From: an uncultured Collinsella sp.
GTDB taxonomy: Bacteria; Actinomycetota; Coriobacteriia; Coriobacteriales; Coriobacteriaceae
NCBI GenBank assembly: GCA_900555225.1
Contig: USKL01000007.1
Span: forward strand, 1 to 15,992
Direction of reading: 5' to 3'
DNA: 15,992 bases
The notes below the pieces were generated by a model, which did not search any database, was not told where the DNA came from, and saw only the letters and a list, made by a program, of their open reading frames with translations. A program made the position numbers and the translations under genes. How positions within the stretch are numbered: the first letter of the stretch is position 1; each line of letters opens with the position of its first letter. Of this stretch, positions 6,653-13,180 are shown in pieces.

Positions 6653-7343
6653 CGAGCAGATGGCTGCTGCCGAGAGCCTGGGCTTTGTGCCCTACACCCG
6701 TCCGACCGGCACCGATACGGCCGAGCCGCTCAAGATCGGTGTGCTCATCAGCGGTTCGGGTACCAACCTGCAGGCGCTGATCGATCTGATCGCTGCCGGC
6801 AAACTCAACGCTTCGATTGAGCTTGTGGTGTCGAGCCGTCCTTCGGCTAAGGGTTTGCAGCGCGCTGAGCGCGCGGGCATCCAGACGCTCACGCTGTCTA
6901 AGGATGTCTACGCCGACCCCATCGCCGCCGACGAGATTATCGCGCACGAGCTTCTCGAGCGCGGCTGCGAGTATGTGGTCATGGCCGGCTACATGCGCAT
7001 GGTGCACACGCCGCTGCTGGCGGCGTTTCCCAACCGCGTGGTCAACTTGCATCCGGCGCTGCTGCCGAGCTTTACCGGTGCGCATGCGATCGACGATGCC
7101 TTTGCACGCGGTGTCAAGGTGACTGGCGTGACCGTGCATTTTGCCAACGAGATCTACGACAACGGCCCCATCATCGCCCAGCGCGTGCTGGCTGTCGAGG
7201 AAGGTTGGGGTGTCGACACGCTTGAGGAGCACATCCATGCGATTGAGCACGTGCTGTATCCCGAGGTCGTGCAGATGCTCGCCGACGGCCGCGTCCACGT
7301 GCTGGAGAGCGGCAAGGTCGCAATTGACGCGCCTCGCGGCTAG
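6642..7343 (+). CDS. purN: Phosphoribosylglycinamide formyltransferase PurN
   Basis: PurN transfers the formyl group of 10-formyltetrahydrofolate to GAR. The 233-residue protein carries about 30 extra N-terminal residues before the first Rossmann strand, KIGVLISGSGTNLQ. The catalytic triad is present: Asn135 and His137 in VNLHPALLPSF, and Asp173 in IYDNGPII. The Asn-to-Asp spacing of 38 residues equals that of E. coli Asn106 to Asp144. The AGYMRM motif also matches the family. The start at 6642 is favoured by the ATG overlapping the purM stop, with AAGG about 12 bases upstream. ATG 6660 is an alternative that would shorten the odd N-terminal tail by six residues. A terminator follows 33 bases after the stop, so purN is the last gene of the purine unit. 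Confidence 0.96.
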   Translation: MSANEQMAAAESLGFVPYTRPTGTDTAEPLKIGVLISGSGTNLQALIDLIAAGKLNASIELVVSSRPSAKGLQRAERAGIQTLTLSKDVYADPIAADEIIAHELLERGCEYVVMAGYMRMVHTPLLAAFPNRVVNLHPALLPSFTGAHAIDDAFARGVKVTGVTVHFANEIYDNGPIIAQRVLAVEEGWGVDTLEEHIHAIEHVLYPEVVQMLADGRVHVLESGKVAIDAPRG

Positions 7344-7375
7344 CGGCGCACAGTACAATTTAGCCGAGTAGTCAG

Positions 7376-7418
7376 GGTGGTCATTGGCGCCAAGGCGCGC
7401 GTGGCCACCTTTTGTTTT
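7376..7418 (+). terminator. Intrinsic terminator after purN
   Basis: GGTGGTCA (7376-7383) pairs with TGGCCACC (7402-7409), with one G-T wobble. The inner segment GGCGCC...GGCGCGC can add further structure. The stem is followed by TTTTGTTTT (7410-7418). It closes the purF-purM-purN unit. Confidence 0.8.
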
Positions 7419-7422
7419 GGGT

Positions 7423-7476
7423 AGTCACCTGCGACGTTCTTTAACGACTAGTCATTTAAGAACGTCCCCGATGGCT
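7423..7476. repeat. GGGGAC-family palindrome, GTTC subtype (paired hairpins)
   Basis: Positions 7433-7466 form a 34-base palindrome with only two mismatched pairs: GACGTTCTT at the left, AAGAACGTC at the right and GACTAGTC in the centre. It can also be read as two small hairpins in opposite orientation. The right one is AGTCAT (7450-7455) and ATGGCT (7471-7476) around a loop whose complement begins GGGGACGTTCTTAA. The left one is AGTC (7423-7426) and GACT (7446-7449) around a loop with GACGTTCTTTA. It lies between the purN terminator and the EIIA ribosome-binding site. It has no T-tract and is probably not a terminator. Confidence 0.75.
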
Positions 7477-7495
7477 AGGTGAGAGAGGTGAGCGC

Positions 7496-7960
7496 ATGGT
7501 GGATAGCGAAGCGCTGTTTACGCCTGAGCTGGTGTTTTTTGATTGGGAGTGTGCGACGCCGGATGAGGTGTTTGCGCGGCTCGAGGGCAAGCTTGCACCA
7601 CGTGGCTACATTGCATCCGGTTGGCTCGACGCCGTTCGCACGCGCGAGGATGCCTATCCCACGGGTCTTGCCATGCCGGCGGCAAACATTGCCATTCCGC
7701 ATACCGATCCGGGGTTTGTGGCCAAGCCCTATATCGCGGTGGTGAAGCCCGCCGCGCCCGTGACATTTAACGCTATGGCTGGCATGGGCGCTCCGGTGCC
7801 GGCGCAGATCGTCATCAATCTGGGCATCGCAGAGCCGGGCGGTCAGGTCGAGGCCCTGCAGGCGCTCATGAACATCTTTATGGACGCCGATGCCGCAGCC
7901 GACGTGCTCGGCCAAACCACGCCGCAGGGCATGGTCGACGCCATCCGCCGCCACTTCTAA
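7496..7960 (+). CDS. PTS EIIA component, fructose/mannitol (PTS_EIIA_2) family
   Basis: EIIA domains of this family accept phosphate from HPr on a histidine and pass it to an EIIB. The 154-residue cytoplasmic protein is a single EIIA domain of normal length. The phospho-acceptor is His69 in IAIPHTDP, within the family's (A/G)..AIPH signature. The preceding REDAYPTGLAMP segment matches the usual REx.xPTGL region. The C-terminal region (LQALMNIFMDADAAADVL) also fits the fold. The divergence and stand-alone form suggest a galactitol-like or regulatory EIIA, but the sugar cannot be read from the sequence. ATG 7496 is preceded by AGAGGTGA at 7484-7491. No EIIB, EIIC, HPr or PTS regulator lies in the window, so its partners must be encoded elsewhere. 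Confidence 0.9.
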   Translation: MVDSEALFTPELVFFDWECATPDEVFARLEGKLAPRGYIASGWLDAVRTREDAYPTGLAMPAANIAIPHTDPGFVAKPYIAVVKPAAPVTFNAMAGMGAPVPAQIVINLGIAEPGGQVEALQALMNIFMDADAAADVLGQTTPQGMVDAIRRHF

Positions 7961-7973
7961 GGTGGGGCTGAGT

Positions 7974-8065
7974 CGGCACTTGGGGACGTTCCTTTTCTGC
8001 TGGCAGTAAGGGACGGTCCCCAAGTGCCGGCATATAAAGAACGTCCCCAAGTGCCAAGTGCCACA
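7974..8065. repeat. GGGGAC-family palindrome cluster, GTTC subtype (three half-sites)
   Basis: A 56-base palindrome (7974-8029) has perfect 14-base outer arms reading CGGCACTTGGGGAC and its complement. The inside, TTCCTT...CTGC-TG-GCAG...AAGGGA, is also largely self-complementary. A third half-site at 8036-8055 (AAAGAACGTCCCCAAGTGCC) can compete with the middle one for the left arm. A short tandem AAGTGCCA follows at 8056-8063. It lies between the EIIA stop and the foldase promoter. There is no T-run after the stem. Confidence 0.85.
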
Positions 8066-8076
8066 TCTGCCCCCTT

Positions 8077-8116
8077 TGCACCAAAATGGTGCAGATTAAC
8101 CTGTCCCCAATGCACC
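8077..8116. repeat. GGGGAC-family palindrome, ACAG subtype, with GGTGCA arms
   Basis: GGTGCA (8088-8093) pairs either with TGCACC on its left (8077-8082, five-base loop) or with TGCACC on its right (8111-8116, 17-base loop). The right-hand loop, read on the minus strand, contains GGGGACAGGTTAATC. That is the same loop as in the 9971-10044 element, but the arms are unrelated in sequence. Confidence 0.7.
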
Positions 8117-8140
8117 AAGCGTGTCGCGGGGGCCGCGTTG

Positions 8141-8149
8141 TGACACAAT
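8141..8149 (+). promoter_or_regulatory. Extended -10 promoter candidate for the foldase gene
   Basis: TGACACAAT is a TGn-extended -10 element, with hexamer CACAAT at 8144-8149. It lies 35 bases before the foldase ATG and immediately downstream of the palindromes. The -35 position (GTGTCG, 8121-8126) is weak, as is usual for extended -10 promoters. Confidence 0.4.
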
Positions 8150-8184
8150 GGCGTTTGTTCGATTCGTTATGCGAAAGGCCAACT

Positions 8185-9405
8185 ATGGCAAATAAGAAAA
8201 AGAACTCCGAGGCCGCGCCGACGCCCGAGCAGCAGGCCCGCGCTGCCTCCAGCTCTCGCAAGAAGCAGCGCAAGACGTACGTGTCTAAGACCGTCAAGAT
8301 CGTTCTGGTGGTCATCGGCGTGCTGGCGATGCTGCTTTCCGTCTCGGCGATGGCGTGCTCCGGCCTTATGTCGCAGGCTGAGGACACCTCGGGCTACAAG
8401 CTGACCGGCGGTGTTGCTGCCACTATCAACGGCACCAACCTCACCGAGGACACCGTGACCAAGCAGATCATGAGCATGCGCACGTCCTACAGCTACACCA
8501 AGGATGAGGATTGGGCGCAGTATCTGGTTGACAACGACCTCACGCCCAAGAAGTACCGCAAGCAGCTCATCGACTCCTACACGCAGCAGATTCTGCTTCA
8601 GCAGGCACAGAAGGAGAACGGCGTGACGGTGTCGGACGAGGAGGTCGAGAAGGCTTGGAAGGACGCGTGCAAGAGCGCGGGCGGTGCCAAGGCCTTTAAG
8701 AAGACCCTCAAGACCTACGGCTATACCGAGGACACCTACAAGGACTCACTCAAGGAGAGTCTGGCGCAACAGAAACTCAAGGATGCCGTGGCGCCCACCA
8801 GCAAGCCCAAGGACGGCGAGATCGTCGATTACATCAACGAGAATCTGTCTAACTACAACGATGCTCGCCGCTCGTCGAACATCCTGATCAAGGTTGATTC
8901 CGACGCCTCCGACGAGGACAAGGCTGCCGCCAAGGCCAAGGCGCAGGAGTGCCTGGACAAGATCAACTCCGGTGAGCTGAGCTTTGAGGACGCCGTTGAA
9001 CAGTACTCCGAGGACACCGGTTCCAAGGAGAAGAAGGGCGATGTGGGCTGGGATAAGCTCACCACTTTCGTCGACAGCTACCAGACGGCGCTCGAGGGAC
9101 TCAACAAGGGCGCCGTGAGCGAAGTCGTCGAGTCGACCTATGGTTACCACATCATCAAGTGCACCGACTACTTCCATGTCGATAATCAGGTCGATGACAT
9201 TAAGCAGGTGCCCAAGGACATCAAGAAGTACGTCTCCAATGTGGTGAAGACGCAGGCGGCCAGCACTGCATACAGCGAGTGGCTGGAGCAGTACAAGAAG
9301 GACGCCGACATTACCGTCAACCCCATGCCCAAGGACGTACCCTATAACGTGAGCCTGAAGGGCGTCACCAAGAGCTCGACCGACGATTCGTCGACGACTG
9401 AGTAA
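8185..9405 (+). CDS. Membrane-anchored parvulin-type peptidyl-prolyl isomerase (PrsA/SurA-like foldase)
   Basis: This is an extracytoplasmic foldase, thought to help exported proteins fold by proline isomerisation. The 406-residue protein has a basic cytoplasmic tail (1-38), a hydrophobic segment (about 39-57) and Cys58 in SAMAC. That is an imperfect lipobox, so a lipoprotein or a simple anchor are both possible. A SurA_N-like helical chaperone region spans about 75-225. The parvulin domain, about 228-328, has SSNILIKV, the GDVGW motif and YGYHIIK with His322. The first catalytic-site histidine of typical parvulins (SHILV) is Asn232 here. The C-terminus is Ser/Thr/Asp-rich. ATG 8185 is chosen over the upstream open frame because GAAAGG at 8173-8178 lies six bases before it and the promoter lies between. 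A YqeY-family gene follows after 54 bases. Confidence 0.88.
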   Translation: MANKKKNSEAAPTPEQQARAASSSRKKQRKTYVSKTVKIVLVVIGVLAMLLSVSAMACSGLMSQAEDTSGYKLTGGVAATINGTNLTEDTVTKQIMSMRTSYSYTKDEDWAQYLVDNDLTPKKYRKQLIDSYTQQILLQQAQKENGVTVSDEEVEKAWKDACKSAGGAKAFKKTLKTYGYTEDTYKDSLKESLAQQKLKDAVAPTSKPKDGEIVDYINENLSNYNDARRSSNILIKVDSDASDEDKAAAKAKAQECLDKINSGELSFEDAVEQYSEDTGSKEKKGDVGWDKLTTFVDSYQTALEGLNKGAVSEVVESTYGYHIIKCTDYFHVDNQVDDIKQVPKDIKKYVSNVVKTQAASTAYSEWLEQYKKDADITVNPMPKDVPYNVSLKGVTKSSTDDSSTTE

Positions 9406-9410
9406 TCATG

Positions 9411-9436
9411 GGGCGGTGCTCGCGTGAGTGCCGCCC
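9411..9436 (+). other. Hairpin between the foldase and YqeY genes
   Basis: GGGCGGTGCTC (9411-9421) pairs with GAGTGCCGCCC (9426-9436), with one imperfect pair next to a wobble. It starts six bases after the foldase stop and lies directly before the YqeY ribosome-binding site. No T-tract follows, so it may stabilise or process the shared message rather than end it. Confidence 0.4.
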
Positions 9437-9459
9437 ACGCTATTAGAGAGGATTTGCAG

Positions 9460-9903
9460 ATGACCAACGAAGAGCTGCAGAAGGAAATGATTGCGGCCAT
9501 GAAGGCCAAGGACAAGGTTCGCCTGTCCATCATTCGCCAGGTCAAGGCCGAGGTGAAGAACATCGAGGTTAACGAGCGCCGCGACGTGACCGAGGAAGAC
9601 GTCAACAGCATGATCAAGCGTCTGATCAAGCAGACGAGCGAGACGCTGGAGATGTCCATCAAGGCCGGCACCGACCAGGACCGTACCGATAACCTGACTG
9701 AGCAGGTCAAGATCCTGGAGAGCCTGCTGCCCGCGCAGGTTTCGGGCGAGGAGCTCGAGGCTCTCATCGAGCAGGTCATCGCCGAGCTGGGCGCCACGTC
9801 CAAGAAGCAGATGGGCCAGGTTATGGGCGCACTCGGCAAGGCCACCGGTGGCAACTTCGATAAGCCTGCGGCTGCCAAGATTGTTGGCGCAAAGCTTGCC
9901 TAA
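9460..9903 (+). CDS. GatB/YqeY-family protein
   Basis: The 147-residue product matches stand-alone YqeY proteins in length and layout. These resemble the C-terminal tRNA-binding tail of GatB, the amidotransferase subunit. Diagnostic stretches are EEMIAAMKAKD-like at the N-terminus, LSIIRQVKAEVKN, the E..V..MIKRLIKQ helix, LLPAQVS at about residues 86-92, and the C-terminal GQVMGALG motif that ends these proteins. The biological role of solitary YqeY is not settled; tRNA or RNA contact is an inference from the GatB relation. ATG 9460 has AGAGAGGA at 9445-9452. An in-frame GTG 36 bases upstream would read through the hairpin and is unlikely. It is followed by a strong terminator and is probably the second gene of a two-gene unit with the foldase. 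Confidence 0.93.
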   Translation: MTNEELQKEMIAAMKAKDKVRLSIIRQVKAEVKNIEVNERRDVTEEDVNSMIKRLIKQTSETLEMSIKAGTDQDRTDNLTEQVKILESLLPAQVSGEELEALIEQVIAELGATSKKQMGQVMGALGKATGGNFDKPAAAKIVGAKLA

Positions 9904-9929
9904 GGGCGATCGACACATAGTTGATGTTG

Positions 9930-9962
9930 AGGGGCGTGACCATTGCGGTCGCGCCCCTTTTT
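9930..9962 (+). terminator. Intrinsic terminator after the YqeY gene
   Basis: AGGGGCGTGACC (9930-9941) pairs with GGTCGCGCCCCT (9947-9958) with a single G-T wobble and a five-base loop. TTTTT follows at 9958-9962. This is a textbook intrinsic terminator. Confidence 0.92.
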
Positions 9963-9970
9963 GCTGGGCT

Positions 9971-10044
9971 GGGCACTCATTGGGGACAGGCTTAAATGAG
10001 TGCCCAATGAGCAGGTACTCATTTAAGTCTGTCCCCAATGAGTG
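9971..10044. repeat. GGGGAC-family palindrome, ACAG subtype (two nested hairpins)
   Basis: The first unit (9971-10005) has perfect 11-base arms GGGCACTCATT and AATGAGTGCCC around the 13-base loop GGGGACAGGCTTA. The second (10017-10043) has ACTCATT and AATGAGT around TAAGTCTGTCCCC, the complement of the first loop with one change. The two units are inverted relative to each other. The 28-base blocks 9974-10001 and 10017-10044 are therefore reverse complements at 27 positions, and the region could also form one long stem. It lies between the YqeY terminator and the ABC-importer promoter. Confidence 0.92.
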
Positions 10045-10107
10045 GGTGGAAGGTTGCGGGTTCTTTACGGGAATGTAGTGTGGGCTGCGGAAACGCGGTT
10101 CTTTCCG

Positions 10108-10113
10108 TACAAT
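10108..10113 (+). promoter_or_regulatory. Candidate -10 box for the amino-acid ABC importer operon
   Basis: TACAAT matches the -10 consensus at five of six positions and lies 35 bases before the ATPase gene. No good -35 element is seen (10085-10090 is CTGCGG). The upstream palindrome ends 63 bases before it. Confidence 0.35.
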
Positions 10114-10148
10114 AGTTCAACTCGTGTAAACGCAGGGAAGGGACATTC

Positions 10149-10880
10149 ATGGCAGACATGATCGAGATCAAGCATCTCAACAAGTACTTTGGCGACCTGC
10201 ATGTGCTCAAAGATATCAATCTCACCGTCAAGCGCGGCGAGAAGCTCGTGATGATCGGGCCTTCCGGCTCGGGTAAGTCGACGCTCATCCGTTGCGTCGA
10301 TTATCTGGAGGAGCCCACGTCGGGCGAGGTCGTCATCGACGGTACGCCGCTCACAAAAAAGAATCACCTGGAGATGGCTCGCAAGTACAGCTCCATGGTG
10401 TTTCAGCAGTTCAACCTGTATCCCAACATGACGGTGCTCGGCAACCTGACGCTCGCGCCCATCAAGCTGCAAAAGAAGAGCAAGGAGGAGGCGACCGAGA
10501 TCGCCATTGCCGCGCTCAAGCGCGTCGGCATGGCTCATAAGGCCGGCGAGTATCCGCAGAATCTCTCGGGCGGTCAGCAGCAGCGTATCGCCATCGCCCG
10601 TGCCCTGTGCACCAAGCAGCCCATCATCCTGTTCGACGAGCCGACCTCGGCGCTCGACCCCGAGATGGTCCAGGAGGTTCTGGACGTTATGATTGAGCTC
10701 GCGCAGGAGGACATCACCATGATCTGCGTGACGCACGAGATGGGCTTTGCGCGCCAGGTGGCCGACCGCGTCATCTTTATGGAGGACGGCCGCATCCTGG
10801 AGGAGGGCACGCCCGAGCACTTCTTCGATAACCCCGAGAACCCGCGTTGCCGCGAGTTCCTGTCCAAGATTCTGCACTAG
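10149..10880 (+). CDS. Polar amino-acid ABC transporter ATPase (GlnQ family)
   Basis: This cytoplasmic ATPase powers the importer encoded by the next three genes. The 243-residue length is typical of GlnQ/HisP. It has Walker [10 protein letters not shown] at 37-45, Q-loop Gln86 in FQQFNL, signature LSGGQQQR at 139-146, Walker [15 protein letters not shown] from 159, and the H-loop His196 in [24 protein letters not shown] and THEMGFAR are characteristic of the polar amino-acid (PAAT) subfamily. The start is supported by a purine-rich site, AGGGAAGGGA, at about 10134-10143. The stop is followed after eight bases by the binding-protein gene. The exact amino acid cannot be deduced; glutamine or glutamate is the usual guess, so no symbol is given. 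Confidence 0.96.
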   Translation: MADMIEIKHLNKYFGDLHVLKDINLTVKRGEKLVMIGPSGSGKSTLIRCVDYLEEPTSGEVVIDGTPLTKKNHLEMARKYSSMVFQQFNLYPNMTVLGNLTLAPIKLQKKSKEEATEIAIAALKRVGMAHKAGEYPQNLSGGQQQRIAIARALCTKQPIILFDEPTSALDPEMVQEVLDVMIELAQEDITMICVTHEMGFARQVADRVIFMEDGRILEEGTPEHFFDNPENPRCREFLSKILH

Positions 10881-10888
10881 GCGCGGTG

Positions 10889-11764
10889 ATGGACATGACG
10901 GATATGACGAGGGCGGCCGTGTCGCGCCGTCACTTTTTGCAGCTGGCGGGCGCCAGTATGCTTGCGCTGACGGGGACCGCGCTTGCCGGTTGCGGCAACT
11001 CCACCAGCGGTGAGGGCTCCGACAAGGGGTCCAAGCTTGCGGCCATCAAGTCGCGTGGCCATCTGAATGCCGGCGTTAAGAAGGATGTTCCCGGCTACGG
11101 CTATTACGACACCGCCAAGGGCCGCTTTGAGGGCATGGAAGTCGATTTGTGCTACCAGATCGCCGCTGCCGTCTTTGGTGTGAGCTACAAGAAGGCTCGT
11201 GCCCAGGAGCTTGTCGAGTTTACCGACGTAACGCCCAAGACGCGCGGCCCACTGATCGATAACGGCCAACTCGACGTGGTCGCGGCGACCTACACCATCA
11301 CCGACGAGCGCAAGAAGAGCTGGGATTTCTCGACGCCGTACCGCACCGACTACGTGGGACTCATGGTCAAGAAGCGTTCGGGCTTTACCTCGATTGAGGA
11401 TCTGGACGGCAAGGTCATTGGCGTGAGCCAGGGTGCTACCACGCAGGGACTGATTGAGCAGATGATCAAGGACAACGGCTTTAGCTGCAAGCCCGAGTTT
11501 AGGGCCTTTAGCGGCTACCCCATCATCAAGAGTTCGCTCGATGCCGGCAATATCGACGTCTTTGCCATGGATCGCTCCACGTTGGCCGGTTATATGAACG
11601 AGACCGTTGAGCTGCTGCAGCCCGAGGTCAAGTTTGGCGAACAGGGCTACGGCGTGGCGACCAAGAAGGGCTGCGACCTTTCGGCCGTGGTCGATCAGGT
11701 GATTTGCGATCGCCTGGCCGACGGCTGGCTCGACCAAGAGGTCAAGACCTGGGGTCTTGTATAG
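10889..11764 (+). CDS. Amino-acid ABC transporter substrate-binding lipoprotein (SBP family 3, Tat-type signal)
   Basis: This is the extracellular receptor of the importer. The 291-residue precursor starts with an export signal that combines a twin-arginine motif, SRRHFLQL (Arg13 and Arg14), with a lipobox, LAGC, at 32-35. It should therefore be exported folded through Tat and lipidated at Cys35. The mature part is a family 3 periplasmic-binding fold: GHLNAGVKKDVPG at its start, FEGMEVDLCYQIA, LDVVAATYTITDERKK, DFSTPYRTDYVGLMVKK, and the hinge region GVSQGATTQGLI. The start is uncertain among ATG 10889, 10895 and 10904; none has a clear Shine-Dalgarno site, and all keep the twin-arginine signal. 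The usual Asp residues of the ligand pocket are not distinctive enough to name the substrate. Confidence 0.93.
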   Translation: MDMTDMTRAAVSRRHFLQLAGASMLALTGTALAGCGNSTSGEGSDKGSKLAAIKSRGHLNAGVKKDVPGYGYYDTAKGRFEGMEVDLCYQIAAAVFGVSYKKARAQELVEFTDVTPKTRGPLIDNGQLDVVAATYTITDERKKSWDFSTPYRTDYVGLMVKKRSGFTSIEDLDGKVIGVSQGATTQGLIEQMIKDNGFSCKPEFRAFSGYPIIKSSLDAGNIDVFAMDRSTLAGYMNETVELLQPEVKFGEQGYGVATKKGCDLSAVVDQVICDRLADGWLDQEVKTWGLV

Positions 11765-11789
11765 GCGCATCGTCCAAGGAAGGAATCAA

Positions 11790-12536
11790 ATGCTCGAAGG
11801 ATTATTTGACGCCGACCGTTGGTCGACGACATTTCAAAACATGGGGCCCTTCTGGGAGGGCTTTGGCGTGACGCTACAGGTGGTCGTTGCCGGTCTGCTG
11901 CTGTCGCTGGTGCTGGGCACGCTGCTGGGTGTGTTCTCTACCACCCGTTCGCGTGTGCTGCGTGCCATAAGCCGCGTGTACGTTGAGTTTTACCAGAACA
12001 CCCCGTTGCCCGTACAGGTTCTCTTTATGTACATGGCCGGTCCGCAGTTTTTGCAGGCCATAACCGGTGCCGACCAGCCGGTGCGCATCGCGCCGTTCGT
12101 GCTGGGCTTCTTGGGCGTAGGCCTGTATCACGCGGCCTACATCTCGGAGGTTATCCGCACTGGTATCGAGGCGGTTCCGCGCGGTCAGATGGAGGCGGCC
12201 CAGAGCCAGGGCTTCACCCGTGCGCAGGCATACTGGTACATCGTGCTGCCCCAGACATTCAAGATCATTCTGCCGCCGCTGTGTAACCAGGCGCTCAACC
12301 TGGTCAAGAACACGTCGGTGCTGGCGCTTGTGGCCGGCGGCGACCTTATGTACCGTTCCGACAACTTTGTGAGTCTGTACGGCTACCTGCAGGGATACAT
12401 CGTCTGCTGCCTTATGTACTTCATCATCTGCTTTCCGCTCGCCATGCTGGTGCAGTGGCTCGAGCGCCGCTCAAAGGAGCGTCCGCGCGGTGTGAGCCTG
12501 GCCGAGCTGGGGCTCGACAACGTAGAGGAGGCCTAG
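11790..12536 (+). CDS. Amino-acid ABC transporter permease (HisM/GlnP family), first subunit
   Basis: One of two membrane subunits that form the translocation channel. The 248-residue protein has a long first hydrophobic segment (about 25-49) after an amphipathic N-terminus, and several more reaching about residue 230. The EAA loop that docks to the ATPase spans about 135-155 (EAAQSQGF followed by YIVLPQ). FYQNTPLPVQ is the subfamily's conserved R/Q-[NG]TPL region. ATG 11790 has AAGGAAGGA at 11776-11784, an excellent site, and replaces an upstream in-frame start that would overlap the binding-protein gene. The next permease gene starts three bases after its stop. This subunit is longer than its partner, with a charged C-terminal tail (RRSKERPRG) predicted to be cytoplasmic. 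Confidence 0.95.
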   Translation: MLEGLFDADRWSTTFQNMGPFWEGFGVTLQVVVAGLLLSLVLGTLLGVFSTTRSRVLRAISRVYVEFYQNTPLPVQVLFMYMAGPQFLQAITGADQPVRIAPFVLGFLGVGLYHAAYISEVIRTGIEAVPRGQMEAAQSQGFTRAQAYWYIVLPQTFKIILPPLCNQALNLVKNTSVLALVAGGDLMYRSDNFVSLYGYLQGYIVCCLMYFIICFPLAMLVQWLERRSKERPRGVSLAELGLDNVEEA

Positions 12537-12539
12537 CGC

Positions 12540-13178
12540 ATGGAAATCTTCAACGCGACCAACTTGCTCTACATTTGGGGCGGCTTTGTTAAGACGATCG
12601 AGATCTCGGCGCTGTCGATCTTTTTCTCGCTCATCTTTGGCACGGTGCTGGCGCTCGTTAAGAGCTATGCGCCCCGCCCGTTCCGTATTTTGGTGAGCGC
12701 CTATATCGAGCTGTTCCGTTGCACGCCGAACCTGCTGTGGATTCTGTTTATCTACTTTACGGTGCAGGGTTTGGACATTGTGATTTCGACCATCGCCTTT
12801 ACGCTGTTTACCAGCGCTGTTATGGCCGAGATTGTGCGCGGCGGCCTCAACTCGATTCCGCGCGGCCAGTTTGAGGCAGCGCAGAGCCAGGGCTTCGGCT
12901 TCTTTGCCACCATGCGCTACATCATTCTGCCGCAGACGTTTAAGACGATCATTCCGGCGCTGTTTAGCCAGTGCACGACTGTCATCAAGGACAGCTCGTA
13001 TCTTTCGGGCATTAACGTGGCCGAGCTCATGTACACGGCAAACGTCGTGATGGCCCACGCGATCGACCTATCGCAGGTGCTTATGCTCTACGGCCTGGTG
13101 TTTGCGATGTACTTTGTGCTCAACTTTGGTATCTCGTTGCTGGTGAGGGCGTATCAGAGGCGAATGGTGGCAGCGTAG
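12540..13178 (+). CDS. Amino-acid ABC transporter permease (HisM/GlnP family), second subunit
   Basis: This is the partner permease of the heterodimeric channel. The 212-residue length is typical. Its signature segments are ELFRCTPNLLW (the family's E.FR.TPLL), the EAA loop at about 112-131 (EAAQSQGF, YIILPQ) and a final helix ending in basic RAYQRR, giving about five membrane spans. ATG 12540 is preceded by AGAGGAGG at 12524-12531, which lies inside the last codons of the first permease gene, so translation is likely coupled. EAAQSQGF occurs in both permeases and their downstream ..LPQTFK segments agree, consistent with an old duplication. A GGGGAC-type hairpin begins two bases after the stop. 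Confidence 0.95.
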   Translation: MEIFNATNLLYIWGGFVKTIEISALSIFFSLIFGTVLALVKSYAPRPFRILVSAYIELFRCTPNLLWILFIYFTVQGLDIVISTIAFTLFTSAVMAEIVRGGLNSIPRGQFEAAQSQGFGFFATMRYIILPQTFKTIIPALFSQCTTVIKDSSYLSGINVAELMYTANVVMAHAIDLSQVLMLYGLVFAMYFVLNFGISLLVRAYQRRMVAA

Positions 13179-13180
13179 AA

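Noticed and set aside
7354..7418. A possible small RNA: TACAAT at 7354-7359 followed at once by the purN terminator hairpin
   Set aside because: There is no usable -35 element and no conserved structure beyond the terminator; the -10 match alone is weak evidence.
7974..8065. Reading the large palindrome as a terminator for the EIIA gene
   Set aside because: No T-tract follows any of its stems, and its sequence belongs with copies that lie beyond true terminators elsewhere.
7423..10044. A CRISPR array or integron attC series
   Set aside because: The palindromes are few, irregularly spaced and separated by ordinary genes. There are no uniform spacers, no cas or integrase genes, and attC sites conserve their ends rather than their loops.
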